Below are positions 37,809 through 47,127 of a DNA stretch of 64,000 nt, piece by piece (positions within the stretch are counted from its first letter, which is position 1; every line of letters starts with the position of its first letter). This DNA comes from Microvirga sp. SRT01. GTDB lineage: Bacteria; Pseudomonadota; Alphaproteobacteria; Sphingomonadales; Sphingomonadaceae. The stretch lies in contig JAGSNX010000001.1 of NCBI GenBank assembly GCA_018139225.1, positions 744,001-808,000 of the forward strand, written 5' to 3'. A program made the translations under genes and the position numbers. Under the pieces are notes generated by a model. That model did not search any database, was not told the DNA's origin, and saw only the letters and a list, made by a program, of their open reading frames with translations.

Positions 37809-38771
37809 TTAGCCGAGCCGGTGCTCGCCCTTGACCCAGCGCACCGTGCCGGACGACGCGCGCATCACGACGCTCTCGGTCGTCATCTTGCCCGGCCGCC
37901 GCTTCACGCCCGCCAGCAGCGACCCGTCCGTCACGCCCGTCGCCGCGAAGATGCAGTCGCCGCGCGCCAGCTCGGTCAGGTCGTATTGCTTGTCGAGGTC
38001 GGTGACGCCCCACTTCGCCGCGCGCGCCCGCTCGTCGTCGTTGCGGAACAGCAGCCGCCCCTTGAACTGCCCGCCGACGCAGCGCAGCGCCGCGCACGCC
38101 AGCACGCCCTCCGGCGCGCCGCCCGATCCCATATACACGTCGATCGTCGTCTCCGGGTCGCTCGTCGCGATCACCCCCGCCACGTCGCCGTCGCCGATCA
38201 GCATCACGCCACATCCGACCGCGCGCAGTTCCGCGATCATGTCAGCGTGGCGCGGGCGATCGAGCACGCACACGATGATCTCGCGCGGCGACACGCCCTT
38301 CGCCTTCGCGACCGCGGTGACGTTCTCGGTCGGCGAACGATCAAGGTCGATGATCCCCGCCGGATAGCCCGGCCCCACTGCGATCTTGTCCATGTACACG
38401 TCGGGCGCATTGAGCAGCCCGCCCTTCTCGGCAATCGCCAGCACCGCAAGGCTGTTCGGCCCCGCGGTCGCGCAGATCGTCGTTCCCTCCAGCGGGTCGA
38501 GCGCGATGTCGATGGCGGGGCCGGTGCCGGTGCCGACCTTCTCGCCGATGAACAGCATCGGCGCCTCGTCGCGCTCGCCCTCGCCGATCACGACGGTGCC
38601 GTCCATGTCGAGTTCGTTGAGCGCGGCGCGCATCGCCTCCACCGCCGCAGCATCCGCCGCCTTCTCGTCGCCGCGCCCGGTCAGCGTCGACGCCGCCACC
38701 GCCGCCGCCTCCGTCACGCGCACCATTTCCAGCACGAGGACTCGATCGAGGACGTTGCTGCTATCGGTCAT
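37809..38771 (-). CDS. glpX: Fructose-1,6-bisphosphatase, class II
   Basis: The 320-residue protein starts MTDSSNVLDRVLVLEMVRV behind GGAG at six bases. It carries VIGEGERDEAPMLFIGEKVG, the metal-binding DPLEGTTICA, and MGSGGAPEGVLACAALRC, all typical of GlpX. It hydrolyses fructose 1,6-bisphosphate in gluconeogenesis, which feeds the sugar nucleotides needed for EPS. Confidence 0.95.
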   Translation of the reverse strand: MTDSSNVLDRVLVLEMVRVTEAAAVAASTLTGRGDEKAADAAAVEAMRAALNELDMDGTVVIGEGERDEAPMLFIGEKVGTGTGPAIDIALDPLEGTTICATAGPNSLAVLAIAEKGGLLNAPDVYMDKIAVGPGYPAGIIDLDRSPTENVTAVAKAKGVSPREIIVCVLDRPRHADMIAELRAVGCGVMLIGDGDVAGVIATSDPETTIDVYMGSGGAPEGVLACAALRCVGGQFKGRLLFRNDDERARAAKWGVTDLDKQYDLTELARGDCIFAATGVTDGSLLAGVKRRPGKMTTESVVMRASSGTVRWVKGEHRLG

Positions 38772-38850
38772 GACGGTCTCCGGAGGCGCGTTGAACACGT
38801 TAAACGCGGAATACGCCTTAGCCGGTCCGGGAGCAACAGCACATATTCCG

Positions 38851-38974
38851 CCCCTCCCTCTTAGGGAGGGGCTGGGGGTGGGTAGAGGCCAGGCCTACGG
38901 CTCCCTCAAAGCCAGGTCCGACCCTATCACGCGGACAACACCCACCCCCGACCCCTCCCTAAGAGGGAGAGGAG
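38851..38974. repeat. Inverted repeat between glpX and dapD
   Basis: Arms of about 33 bases (38851-38883 and 38939-38974) are nearly exact inverse copies, each itself a CCCTCCCT/AGGGAGGG hairpin. The intervening 55 bases are unrelated. It resembles the copies at 44177, 46535 and 48936. Confidence 0.7.
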
Positions 38975-38982
38975 AAGCAACC

Positions 38983-39807
38983 TCAATCCCGCAGCAGCTC
39001 GTTGATGCTCGTCTTCGACCGCGTCTGCGCATCCACCCGCTTGACGATCACCGCACAGTACAGCCCCGGCTTCCCGTCGCCGCCGCCCAGCGTCCCCGGC
39101 ACCACCACCGCATAGGGGGGCACCGCGCCCTTCATCACTTCGCCCGTCTCGCGATCGACGATCTTGGTCGACGCGCCGAGATACACGCCCATCGACAGCA
39201 CCGCCCCTTCGCCGACGCGCACGCCCTCCGCCACTTCCGCGCGCGCACCGATGAACGCGCCATCGCCGATGATGACCGGATCGGCCTGCAACGGCTCCAG
39301 CACGCCGCCGATGCCGGCACCGCCCGACAGGTGCACGTTCTTCCCGATCTGCGCACAGCTACCGACCGTCGCCCAGGTGTCGACCATCGTGCCCTCGCCG
39401 ACATGCGCGCCGATGTTGACGAAGCTCGGCATCAAAATCGCACCCTTGCCGACGAACGCGCCACGCCGCACCACGCTGCCCGGCACCGCGCGGAACCCGG
39501 CGGCGCGGAACGCGTCCTCGCCCCAGCCGGCGAACTTCGACGGCACCTTGTCGAACCCCGGCAACTCGCCCGCGCCGTCGCCCATCACGACATTGTCGTT
39601 CAGCCGGAACGACAGCAGCACCGCCTTCTTCAGCCACTGGTTGACGCGCCAGCCGCCCTGCCCGTCCGGCTCCGCCACGCGCGCCTCGCCCCGGTCGAGC
39701 AGCGCCAGCGCCGTCTCCACGGCATCCCGCACCTCACCCTTCGTGTCGAAACCCAACGAGGCGCGGTCGTCCCAGGCGGCGTCGATCGTCTGCGAAAGGT
39801 CGGTCAT
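38983..39807 (-). CDS. dapD: Tetrahydrodipicolinate N-succinyltransferase
   Basis: The 274-residue protein has an N-terminal helical domain with [19 protein letters not shown] and then left-handed beta-helix turns ([38 protein letters not shown]). It acts in lysine/diaminopimelate synthesis. The start ATG overlaps the stop of the upstream HAD gene (ATGA). Confidence 0.95.
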   Translation of the reverse strand: MTDLSQTIDAAWDDRASLGFDTKGEVRDAVETALALLDRGEARVAEPDGQGGWRVNQWLKKAVLLSFRLNDNVVMGDGAGELPGFDKVPSKFAGWGEDAFRAAGFRAVPGSVVRRGAFVGKGAILMPSFVNIGAHVGEGTMVDTWATVGSCAQIGKNVHLSGGAGIGGVLEPLQADPVIIGDGAFIGARAEVAEGVRVGEGAVLSMGVYLGASTKIVDRETGEVMKGAVPPYAVVVPGTLGGGDGKPGLYCAVIVKRVDAQTRSKTSINELLRD

Positions 39808-40469
39808 GCGGTCTCCAGAATGGATTCGAGCCACGGCGCCAGCTCGTGGATGTGATAGTCGATATAGCTGCGGTCGATGTCCGGATGCTGTTCCGATCCG
39901 TTGTCGACCCACACCGTCGTCATCCCGATCGCCTTGGCGGGCTTCAGGTTGCGCGCCATGTCTTCGACGAACAGCGACCCATGCGGGTCGAGGCCGAACG
40001 TGTCGCACAGCCCGGCATAGGCGGCGGGGTTCGGCTTCGGCACCAGCCCCATCGCGCGGATGTCGTGCACCGCCTCGAAACTGTCCCCCAAGCCCAGCCG
40101 CTCCAGCACCCTCAGCGCATAGGGCGTGTCGCCGTTGGTGAAGACCAGCTTTCTTCCCGGCAGCCGCGCGATCGCCGCCGCCAGCGGCGCATCATGCTCC
40201 AGCACGTCCATCTCGATGTCGTGGACATGATCCAGGAACGCGTGCGGATCGACGTCATGCTCCGCCATCAGCCCGGCCAGCGTCGTGCCGTGATCGATGA
40301 AATACTGCTTCTGCACCCGCCGCGCCGCGACCGGGTCCAGCCCCAACAGGTCGCCGACGAACTGCGTCATCCGCACGTCGATCTTTGCGAACAGATCGCA
40401 CCGCGCCGGGTACAGCGTGTTATCGAGATCGAAGATCCAGTTGCGGATCGAAGAGAGCGGCCCACCCAT
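39804..40469 (-). CDS. HAD-family pyrimidine 5'-nucleotidase
   Basis: The 221-residue HAD hydrolase has motif [13 protein letters not shown] (Asp14, Asp16), motif [10 protein letters not shown] and motif [15 protein letters not shown]. It matches the small nucleotidases of the SDT1/PHM8 type. It is coupled to dapD by a four-base overlap, a common pairing in sphingomonads as far as I recall. The physiological substrate is not certain. Confidence 0.87.
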   Translation of the reverse strand: MGGPLSSIRNWIFDLDNTLYPARCDLFAKIDVRMTQFVGDLLGLDPVAARRVQKQYFIDHGTTLAGLMAEHDVDPHAFLDHVHDIEMDVLEHDAPLAAAIARLPGRKLVFTNGDTPYALRVLERLGLGDSFEAVHDIRAMGLVPKPNPAAYAGLCDTFGLDPHGSLFVEDMARNLKPAKAIGMTTVWVDNGSEQHPDIDRSYIDYHIHELAPWLESILETA

Positions 40470-40531
40470 CGCCGCCGCCTCTACGGTCGCCCGCGCCGGG
40501 CGGCAATGGGGAGCGCCGAACCTTCCACTCC

Positions 40532-40624
40532 GTCATGCCGGGCTCGTCCCGACATCGACGGCTCCACGAGCCAGTATTCGGATGGCTCGACCACCGGTGG
40601 ATGCCCGGACAAGCCCGGCATGAC
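40532..40624. repeat. 93-bp imperfect palindromic element
   Basis: GTCATGCCGGGCTCGTCC at the left end is the inverse, with one mismatch, of GGACAAGCCCGGCATGAC at the right end. It lies in the 278-base gap upstream of the S8 protease and downstream, on the minus strand, of nothing obvious. A half copy of the same motif is seen near 63597. REP-like elements of this kind are common in alphaproteobacteria. Confidence 0.7.
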
Positions 40625-40747
40625 CGACGTTCGACGGCCAGCCCCGCGCCCATCATTCGCGGCGTCAAAACAACCACTCCCGCCGCCGTCACATTTGGTT
40701 AACGCCTGCATGGCATTCCGGCCGCCAGCGTTTTACGAAGGACGAGT

Positions 40748-43078
40748 ATGCGTAGCGGCAAGCCCACCCTCCTGACGGCGGCCGCCATGACGGTGCCCCT
40801 GTGGCTCGCCGCCTGTGGCGGAGGCGGAGGCGGTGTCGCCAGCACCCCCACGCCGCCGATCGCCACGCCAGCGCCGACGCCCGCTCCAACTCCAGCGCCG
40901 ACTCCGGCTCCTACCCCGGCACCCACGCCCGCTCCGTCTCCTGCACCGACGCCGCCCACCAACCCGGATGGTACCGAATATCGCGCCACCGTCGGCGCGG
41001 TGTCGATGAACGCGCTCGCCGCCTATCAGCGTGCGGCGACGGGGGCCGGTATCGGCATCGCCGTCATCGACACCGGCATCGACCTGCAAAGCGCGGAGTT
41101 CGGCGACCGCCTGTCGCCGGCATCGACCGACGTCGCCGGCAACGCCTCTCTCGACGATGTCGACGGCCACGGCACCGCCGTTGCCTTCACGGCCGCCGGT
41201 CGGCGCAACGGCACCGGCACCCACGGCGTCGCCTTCGATGCGACCGTCATCGCCCTTCGCGCCGATCGCCCGGGTTCCTGCACCGGCACCACCGACGCCA
41301 ACGGCGACGACCCCTGCCGCTTCGATTCGGACGCGCTCGCCCGCGGCATCGACACCGCGCGCACGGCCGGCGCCCGCGTCATCAACATCTCGCTCGGCAG
41401 TTCGGCGATGCCGCAGACCGTGCAGCAGGCGCTGGCGCGCGCGACCCAGGCGGGCATCGTCGTCGTGCTGTCCGCGGGCAACGACGGTGCCGCCGATCCC
41501 GACGGCTTCGCCGCCATCGCCGACACGGCATCCGTATCCCGCAATCAGGTCATCATCGCCGGCTGGGTCGATGCCGCCGACCGGATCGACGACGACAGCA
41601 ACCGCGCCGGCGCCAACCCGACGCATTATCTGGCGGCTGTCGGTACCCGCGTCCAGGCACCGGACCAGAACGGCACCGTCCAGCTCTGGTCGGGCAGTTC
41701 CTTCGCCGCACCGCAGATCGCCGGCGCGGTGGCGTTGCTGGCGCAGGCATTCCCCAACCTCACCGGCGCGCAAATCGTCGACCTGCTGCTCACCACCGCG
41801 CGCGATGCCGGCGCGGCGGGCACCGACTCCACCTATGGCCGCGGCGTCCTCGACCTGACCCGCGCGTTCCAGCCGGTCGGCACGACCTCGATCGCCGGAA
41901 CACGGCTCGCGACCGGCGGTACCGCTTCACTGTCCGCGCCGATGGGCGACGCCGCGATCACGCCGATGGGCGCGGTGATCCTCGACGGCTATGGCCGGGC
42001 CTTCGCCGCCGAACTCGCGCAGACGATCCAGCGCACCGGGCCGCTGCGCCCGCTCGGCGGCTCGCTGCTGTCGTCCGGTCGCCACGTCGCCTTCGCCACG
42101 GGCCAGACCGCGGTGTCGCTGACGCTCAGCCCGACCCGAAACGGCGGCGTCGCGACCGATCGACTCGCCCTGTCGCAGGGCGATGCCACCACCGCCCGCG
42201 CCATCGCCGGCACCGTCACGCAGCGGCTCGGCAAGGACCTGTCGTTCGGCATCGGTCTGTCGCAAGGATCGGCGGGCCTGTCCGCGCAACTCGCCGGCAG
42301 CGCGGAGCCCGCCTTCATGATCGCCTCCGCCGACGGGCTGGGGTTCGAGGGTGGAGCACGCTCCGCCACCGCCGTGCGCCAGCGGTTGGGCGGGTTCGGC
42401 GTGACGGCGGCGATCGAGAACGGCCGCGTCCTGTCCCGCCGGGACGCGCTTCTCCCCGCGCTCAGTGGCTGGCAGCGTTCGGGCTTCGACCGCGCGTCGC
42501 TCGCTCTCGACCGGACGCTTGGGCCGGTGACGGCGCGCCTGACCGGCTCCCGCCTGACCGAGGACGCGACGATCCTCGGCGCGCGGTTCGACCCCAGCTT
42601 CGGCGGCGCGACCGCGACCAGCTGGTTCCTCGATGCCGGCGCGCGCCTGAACGCCGGCGACTGGACGCTCGGCGGCAGCCTGCGTCGCGGCTGGACCTGC
42701 GCGGCGCTGCACGGCGGCCTCGGCGGCGGCGGCGTTCTGCGTACCAGCGCCTTCGCCGCGGATATCGGCAAGACCGGCCTGTTCGGCGGCGACAGCGTCG
42801 GCCTGCGCATCGCCCAGCCGCTCCGCGTCGCGTCCGGCGGCATCGACCTCGCCCTGCCGACCTTCTACGATTACGCGACCAGCGCCGTCACCGCCTGGAC
42901 CATGCAGCGCATGACACTCGCTCCCTCGGGCCGCGAAGTCGATATCGAGGCGCGCTACTCCCGCGCCTTCGCGGGTGGCGACCTACAGGCGAACCTCTAC
43001 TGGCGTCGCGACCCCGGTAACATCGCGGCGCTTCCCGACGACCGGGGCGTCGCACTCCGCTACGCGCTGGGCTTCTGA
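40748..43078 (+). CDS. Subtilisin-like (S8) protease lipoprotein with probable autotransporter barrel
   Basis: The 776-residue protein has a signal peptide with lipobox LAAC (Cys23), then a glycine run and a linker of repeated APTP units (about 40-70). The S8 catalytic triad is intact: Asp108 in AVIDTGID, His141 in DGHGTA and Ser317 in SGSSFAAP. After about residue 380 the sequence is beta-rich with alternating strands and ends VALRYALGF, like an outer-membrane barrel with terminal phenylalanine. A lipidated subtilase joined to a barrel is the design of Neisseria NalP. Surface proteolysis is inferred. The gene stands alone on the plus strand. Confidence 0.85.
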   Translation: MRSGKPTLLTAAAMTVPLWLAACGGGGGGVASTPTPPIATPAPTPAPTPAPTPAPTPAPTPAPSPAPTPPTNPDGTEYRATVGAVSMNALAAYQRAATGAGIGIAVIDTGIDLQSAEFGDRLSPASTDVAGNASLDDVDGHGTAVAFTAAGRRNGTGTHGVAFDATVIALRADRPGSCTGTTDANGDDPCRFDSDALARGIDTARTAGARVINISLGSSAMPQTVQQALARATQAGIVVVLSAGNDGAADPDGFAAIADTASVSRNQVIIAGWVDAADRIDDDSNRAGANPTHYLAAVGTRVQAPDQNGTVQLWSGSSFAAPQIAGAVALLAQAFPNLTGAQIVDLLLTTARDAGAAGTDSTYGRGVLDLTRAFQPVGTTSIAGTRLATGGTASLSAPMGDAAITPMGAVILDGYGRAFAAELAQTIQRTGPLRPLGGSLLSSGRHVAFATGQTAVSLTLSPTRNGGVATDRLALSQGDATTARAIAGTVTQRLGKDLSFGIGLSQGSAGLSAQLAGSAEPAFMIASADGLGFEGGARSATAVRQRLGGFGVTAAIENGRVLSRRDALLPALSGWQRSGFDRASLALDRTLGPVTARLTGSRLTEDATILGARFDPSFGGATATSWFLDAGARLNAGDWTLGGSLRRGWTCAALHGGLGGGGVLRTSAFAADIGKTGLFGGDSVGLRIAQPLRVASGGIDLALPTFYDYATSAVTAWTMQRMTLAPSGREVDIEARYSRAFAGGDLQANLYWRRDPGNIAALPDDRGVALRYALGF

Positions 43079-43169
43079 TCCCGAAGCCGCTCTCGACGCA
43101 CCCGATCTAAACCCGCGCAAACCAAAACCTCACTGGCGCGTGTCGGCTCCCGCCCCCATCTCCAACATC

Positions 43170-44168
43170 ATGACCCAGTTATCCTTTCTCGATCTCGTTC
43201 CCGTCGTCGAAGGCGGCACCGTATCGGATGCGCTCGCCCGCGCCGCCGATCTGGCCGCGCATGCGGAGGCGACCGGCTTCACGCGCTACTGGGTCGCGGA
43301 GCATCACGGCATGACCGGCATCGCGTCGGCCGCGACCTCGGTCGTGATCGCGCATGTCGCCGCCGCCACAAAATCTATCCGCGTCGGCGCGGGCGGCATC
43401 ATGCTCCCCAACCACTCGCCGCTCGTGATCGCGGAGCAGTTCGGCACCCTCGACGCGCTCTATCCGGGTCGCGTCGATCTCGGCCTCGGCCGCGCGCCCG
43501 GCAGCGACCAGCGCGTCGCCCGCGCGATCCGCCGCTCCCTCGACAGCGATCCCAACGCGTTCCCGCAGGATGTGCTGGAGCTACAAAGCTATTTCGCGAA
43601 TGACGGCCAGACCGGCATCGTCGCGACGCCCGGCGCGGGCGCCGATGTGAAATTGTGGATCCTCGGCTCCAGCCTCTACGGCGCGCAGGTCGCCGCCGCA
43701 CTCGGCCTGCCTTACGCCTTCGCCTCGCACTTCGCGCCCGACGCGCTGGATCAGGCGCTCGCCGTCTACCGCCGCGACTTCCGCCCCTCCGCGCATCTTG
43801 CCAAGCCCTATGCGATGGCCGGCTTCAACATCTTCGCCGCCGATACGGAGGAGGAGGCGCAACTGATCGCGACTTCGCAACAGCAATCCTTCGTCCGCCT
43901 GCGCACCGGCAACCCCGGCCAGCTTCCGCCCCCCGTCGCCGGCTATCGCGGCAGCCTGGGTCCGCAGGGTGCGGCGATGCTCGACAACGTGCTCAGCTGC
44001 TCGGCGATCGGCACCCCCGCCACCGTCGCCCGCGGCCTCGCCGCCTTCGTCGAGCGGACCGGCGTCGACGAAGTGATGGTCACCAGCGCCATCTACGACC
44101 AGACCGCCCGCAAGCGCAGCCTGACCCTCACCGCCGAAGCCGCGCGCGAAGTAAGACTGGCGGCCTGA
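43170..44168 (+). CDS. LLM-class flavin-dependent oxidoreductase
   Basis: The 332-residue protein has the luciferase-like monooxygenase landmarks [38 protein letters not shown] and [16 protein letters not shown]. The start ATG lacks a clear ribosome site; a longer frame overlapping the end of the protease gene is less likely. Members use FMN and varied substrates; none can be assigned here. Confidence 0.87.
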   Translation: MTQLSFLDLVPVVEGGTVSDALARAADLAAHAEATGFTRYWVAEHHGMTGIASAATSVVIAHVAAATKSIRVGAGGIMLPNHSPLVIAEQFGTLDALYPGRVDLGLGRAPGSDQRVARAIRRSLDSDPNAFPQDVLELQSYFANDGQTGIVATPGAGADVKLWILGSSLYGAQVAAALGLPYAFASHFAPDALDQALAVYRRDFRPSAHLAKPYAMAGFNIFAADTEEEAQLIATSQQQSFVRLRTGNPGQLPPPVAGYRGSLGPQGAAMLDNVLSCSAIGTPATVARGLAAFVERTGVDEVMVTSAIYDQTARKRSLTLTAEAAREVRLAA

Positions 44169-44176
44169 CCTTCTAA

Positions 44177-44210
44177 GCCCCCTCCCCTGCAAGGGGAGGG
44201 TTGGGGTGGG
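44177..44210. repeat. Intergenic hairpin element
   Basis: CCCCTCCCCTGCAAGGGGAGGG, then TTGGGGTGGG, lies between the converging LLM and histidine kinase genes. It belongs to the same CTCCC family as the elements at 38851, 46535 and 48936, and may serve as a terminator. Confidence 0.6.
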
Positions 44211-44259
44211 ATATAACCTTGGCGATGCCTCTGGCAGCGCACCTGCCGAAGCGGAACCC

Positions 44260-45633
44260 TCAGCCTACCGTACCTGCCGCCGGCAAGCGCAACCGCACCA
44301 TCAACCCGCCAAGGTCCTCGCTCTCCTCCAGCGACACCGTGCCCTCATAGATCTCCGCGACATCGCGAACGATCGCCATGCCCAGCCCGGTACCCGGCTT
44401 GCCGGTATCCAGCCGCACGCCGCGATCGAAGATGCGAACCCGCTCCTCCTCCGGGATACCCCGGCCGTCGTCCTCGATCAGGAACTCGACGAACCCCGCC
44501 TGCGCCCCGACCGTCACGAACACGCTCCCCCCGCCATATTTCGCGGCGTTCTCGATCAGGTTGCCCAGCATCTCGTCCAGATCCTGCCGTTCGACATGCA
44601 CTGACAAGTCGCGCGGGCCGGTCACGTCGATGCGGACGTGCCGGTACAGCCGCGCCACCGCCCGCTCCACGGATTCGAGGCTGGGCCAGACATCCGCCCG
44701 GCTGTGCGCCGACCCGCGCCGCCCCACCGCCCGCGCCCGCGCCAGATGATGATCCACCTGCCGCCGCATCGTCCGCGCCTCGCGCACCACCGTCTCCGCC
44801 AGATCGTCGGCATTGGCGGTCGCGGCGTTCATGATGACGGTCAGCGGCGTCTTGAGCGCATGCGCGAGGTTCCCCGCATGCCGCCGCGCCTCCTCCGCCT
44901 GCTTCTCGTTATGCTCGACGAGCGCGTTCAGCTCCTCGACCATCGGCGCGACCTCGATCGGCATCTCGCCCTCGACGCGGCTGGCGTGACCACCCCGCAT
45001 CCGCGCGATCTCCAGCCGCACGCGCCGCAGCGGCAGCAGCCCGTAGAAGGTCTGGAGTGCCGCCAGCACCAGCAGCCCGAGCGCCAGCAACGCAAACGAC
45101 CGCACCAGCGTCCGCCGCAGTGTCGTGATCTGCGCATCCAGCCCGTCGCGCGCCTGCGCCACCTGAAACCGCCAGCGCACCGGCGATCCCGGCAGTTGCA
45201 CGTCGCGCTCGACCACGCGCAGCCGCTCCGTCCCGAACTGCCGGCTGTCATAGGAATGCACGCTGCGATCGGTATGCGCCGAGCCGTACGCCAGCCTTCG
45301 GTCCCACAGCGATCGTGACGGGAACGACTCGCGCCCCTTCGCCGACACCTGCCAGTACAGCCCCGATCCCGGCTCCAGGAACCGCTGGTCCGCCGCCTCG
45401 CGGGTGAAGCTGACCTCGCCGGCATCGTCGATCTCGGCCGACACGATCATCGCCGTCATCACATATTCGAGCTGGTCATCGAAATTGCGCGTCACCGCCG
45501 ACACCAGCACCCGGTCGAGCGCGAAGCCCCCGCCCGCCAGCAGCAGCGTGATCCACGCCGCCGCGATCAGGATCATCCGCCGCGACAGCGACCCGGTGCC
45601 CTTGGACACGGCGGATGATGGTTCGGTCGTCAC
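44260..45633 (-). CDS. Sensor histidine kinase
   Basis: The 457-residue protein has two membrane helices (about residues 20-42 and 180-202) enclosing a periplasmic sensor domain. A HAMP-like linker follows, then the phospho-acceptor box LAHALKTPLTVIMNAA, the N box MLGNLIENAAKYGG, G1 DDGRGIPEEER and G2 GTGLGMAIVRDVAEIY. It resembles the PhoQ-type kinases paired with PepSY proteins. It lies 123 bases after the response regulator gene on the same strand. Confidence 0.9.
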   Translation of the reverse strand: MTTEPSSAVSKGTGSLSRRMILIAAAWITLLLAGGGFALDRVLVSAVTRNFDDQLEYVMTAMIVSAEIDDAGEVSFTREAADQRFLEPGSGLYWQVSAKGRESFPSRSLWDRRLAYGSAHTDRSVHSYDSRQFGTERLRVVERDVQLPGSPVRWRFQVAQARDGLDAQITTLRRTLVRSFALLALGLLVLAALQTFYGLLPLRRVRLEIARMRGGHASRVEGEMPIEVAPMVEELNALVEHNEKQAEEARRHAGNLAHALKTPLTVIMNAATANADDLAETVVREARTMRRQVDHHLARARAVGRRGSAHSRADVWPSLESVERAVARLYRHVRIDVTGPRDLSVHVERQDLDEMLGNLIENAAKYGGGSVFVTVGAQAGFVEFLIEDDGRGIPEEERVRIFDRGVRLDTGKPGTGLGMAIVRDVAEIYEGTVSLEESEDLGGLMVRLRLPAAGTVG

Positions 45634-45647
45634 GCCGCGTCACTCCA

Positions 45648-45665
45648 CCCCGGCGCGCGCCGGGG
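45648..45665. repeat. 18-bp perfect GC palindrome
   Basis: CCCCGGCGCGCGCCGGGG lies in the gap between the response regulator and kinase genes. It could form a hairpin in the bicistronic transcript and lower kinase expression relative to the regulator. No T-run follows. Confidence 0.5.
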
Positions 45666-45756
45666 TCCGGTCGCACCGGTCACGACGCGACGCGGCTCCG
45701 CCCCGCCAGCCGTGCTGCGCCGGGTCGGGGAGCAAGAAAGCGGCACCGCGCCGACA

Positions 45757-46422
45757 TCACGCGTCGGGATCTTCCAGACTATAGCCCAGCCCACGGATCG
45801 TGGTGATGACGTCCTGGCCCAGCTTCTTGCGGATACGCGTCACGAACACTTCGATCGTGTTCGAATCACGGTCGAAATCCTGATCGTAGATATGCTCGAT
45901 CAACTCGGTCCGGCTGACGACCTTGCCCTTGTGATGGAGCAGGTAGCTCAGCAGCTTGTATTCCTGCGCGGTCAGCTTCACCGGCTCGCCGGCGCGCGTG
46001 ACCTTGCCCGACCGCGTGTCGAGCCGCACGTCGCCCGCCGTCAGTTCGGAAGAGGCATTGCCCGATGCGCGCCGGATCAGCGCCCGCAACCGCGCGATCA
46101 GTTCCTCGGTCTGGAACGGCTTGGCGACGTAATCGTCCGCGCCCGCGTCCAGTCCCGCCACCTTGTCGGACCAGCTGTCACGCGCGGTCAGCACCAGCAC
46201 GGGCGTCGTCCTGCCCTCCTTGCGCCAGCGATCGAGCACGGTCAGCCCGTCGATCTCCGGCAGCCCCAGGTCGAGCACGATCGCATCGTAACTCTCGGTC
46301 TGCCCCAGGAACAGCCCCTCCTCGCCATCGACCGCCAGGTCGATCGCATAGCCCGCGCCCTCCAGCGTGTTCTTCAGCTGCTGGCCGAGATTGGGTTCGT
46401 CCTCGACGATCAGAACGCGCAT
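45757..46422 (-). CDS. OmpR-family response regulator
   Basis: The 221-residue protein has a receiver domain (VEDEPNLGQQL acidic pair, phospho-acceptor Asp51 in IVLDLGLPEIDG, KPF lysine) and a C-terminal winged helix (LTAQEYKLLSYLLHHKGKVV, RDSNTIEVFVTRIRKKLG). It is the partner of the kinase encoded next. It probably senses envelope or cation stress, as PhoP-like regulators do, but no target site is visible. Confidence 0.92.
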   Translation of the reverse strand: MRVLIVEDEPNLGQQLKNTLEGAGYAIDLAVDGEEGLFLGQTESYDAIVLDLGLPEIDGLTVLDRWRKEGRTTPVLVLTARDSWSDKVAGLDAGADDYVAKPFQTEELIARLRALIRRASGNASSELTAGDVRLDTRSGKVTRAGEPVKLTAQEYKLLSYLLHHKGKVVSRTELIEHIYDQDFDRDSNTIEVFVTRIRKKLGQDVITTIRGLGYSLEDPDA

Positions 46423-46534
46423 CGTGTGTCAGCTCCCCTAAACGGATATGACCTGCGCTAGCACGGGTGCCGGACGCGGGCAAAAGCGCTTAGGCAACCC
46501 CCGCTGTCCCAAGGGTGAACGGACCCCCCATCTT

Positions 46535-46694
46535 CTCCCCTCCCTGTAAGGGAGGGGTCGGGGGTGGGTGGAGGCCGGGCGAGACGGTCGCGCCACCACG
46601 CGCCCTAATAAGTCGGGAACGTAGGTCCACACCCCAACAAAGCGCCCAGCGGGTGTCGACCCACCCCACCCCTCCCTGCAAGGGAGGGGAGCAG
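46535..46694. repeat. Inverted repeat in the gap upstream of the response regulator
   Basis: Two arms (46535-46573 and 46661-46694) are near-inverse copies, each with a CTCCCTG-AAGGGAG hairpin and a GGGGGTGGG flank. They fill most of the 279-base gap between the PepSY protein and the response regulator. Confidence 0.7.
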
Positions 46695-46701
46695 CAGCCC
46701 C

Positions 46702-47031
46702 CTACTTCCCCGTCCGGCCGATCACCTGACCCGAACGCCCATCGACATCCACCCAGATCACCCGCCCGTCGCGCAGGAACTTCAGGGTGTACACGCTGCT
46801 GCCACCGTCGAACTCGAATCCCAGATACTGTGCACCCGGCATCGTCGGCACCACGCGCCGCTCGATCTCGCGCAGCGGCATCAGCTTGCCCGTGCGGCGG
46901 CCGTCGAACGCCTTCATCTGGTCGCCGCGCTGACCCCCCGGCACGGCGGCGGGGGCCAGCGCAGGAACGGGCGAAGCCGCCGCAAGAGGCGCCGCCAACA
47001 CGAGAATCATCAGGGCGACGGGCATCTTCAT
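46702..47031 (-). CDS. PepSY-domain secreted protein
   Basis: The 109-residue protein begins MKMPVALMILVLAAPLAAAS, a signal peptide; the long frame extending to 48795 is an overlap with the Uup gene. The mature part has the PepSY-type fold (LREIERRVVPTMPGAQYLGF, YTLKFLRDGRVIWVDVDG). Genes of this kind often precede a response regulator/kinase pair, as here, and may give it a signal. The protein is probably periplasmic. Confidence 0.85.
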   Translation of the reverse strand: MKMPVALMILVLAAPLAAASPVPALAPAAVPGGQRGDQMKAFDGRRTGKLMPLREIERRVVPTMPGAQYLGFEFDGGSSVYTLKFLRDGRVIWVDVDGRSGQVIGRTGK

Positions 47032-47127
47032 GTGGCAACCCCTATTCGCCCCGCATTGAACACGTTGTGAATGGCAGGACAAGCTTCGGGTTGCGTACCC
47101 CCGCCCCGACCCCCTAGTCGGCGGCGC

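Noticed and set aside
40862..40960. Apparent DNA tandem repeat in the protease gene
   Set aside because: The APTP repeats are encoded with many different synonymous codons, so it is a protein-level repeat and not a slippage-prone DNA repeat.
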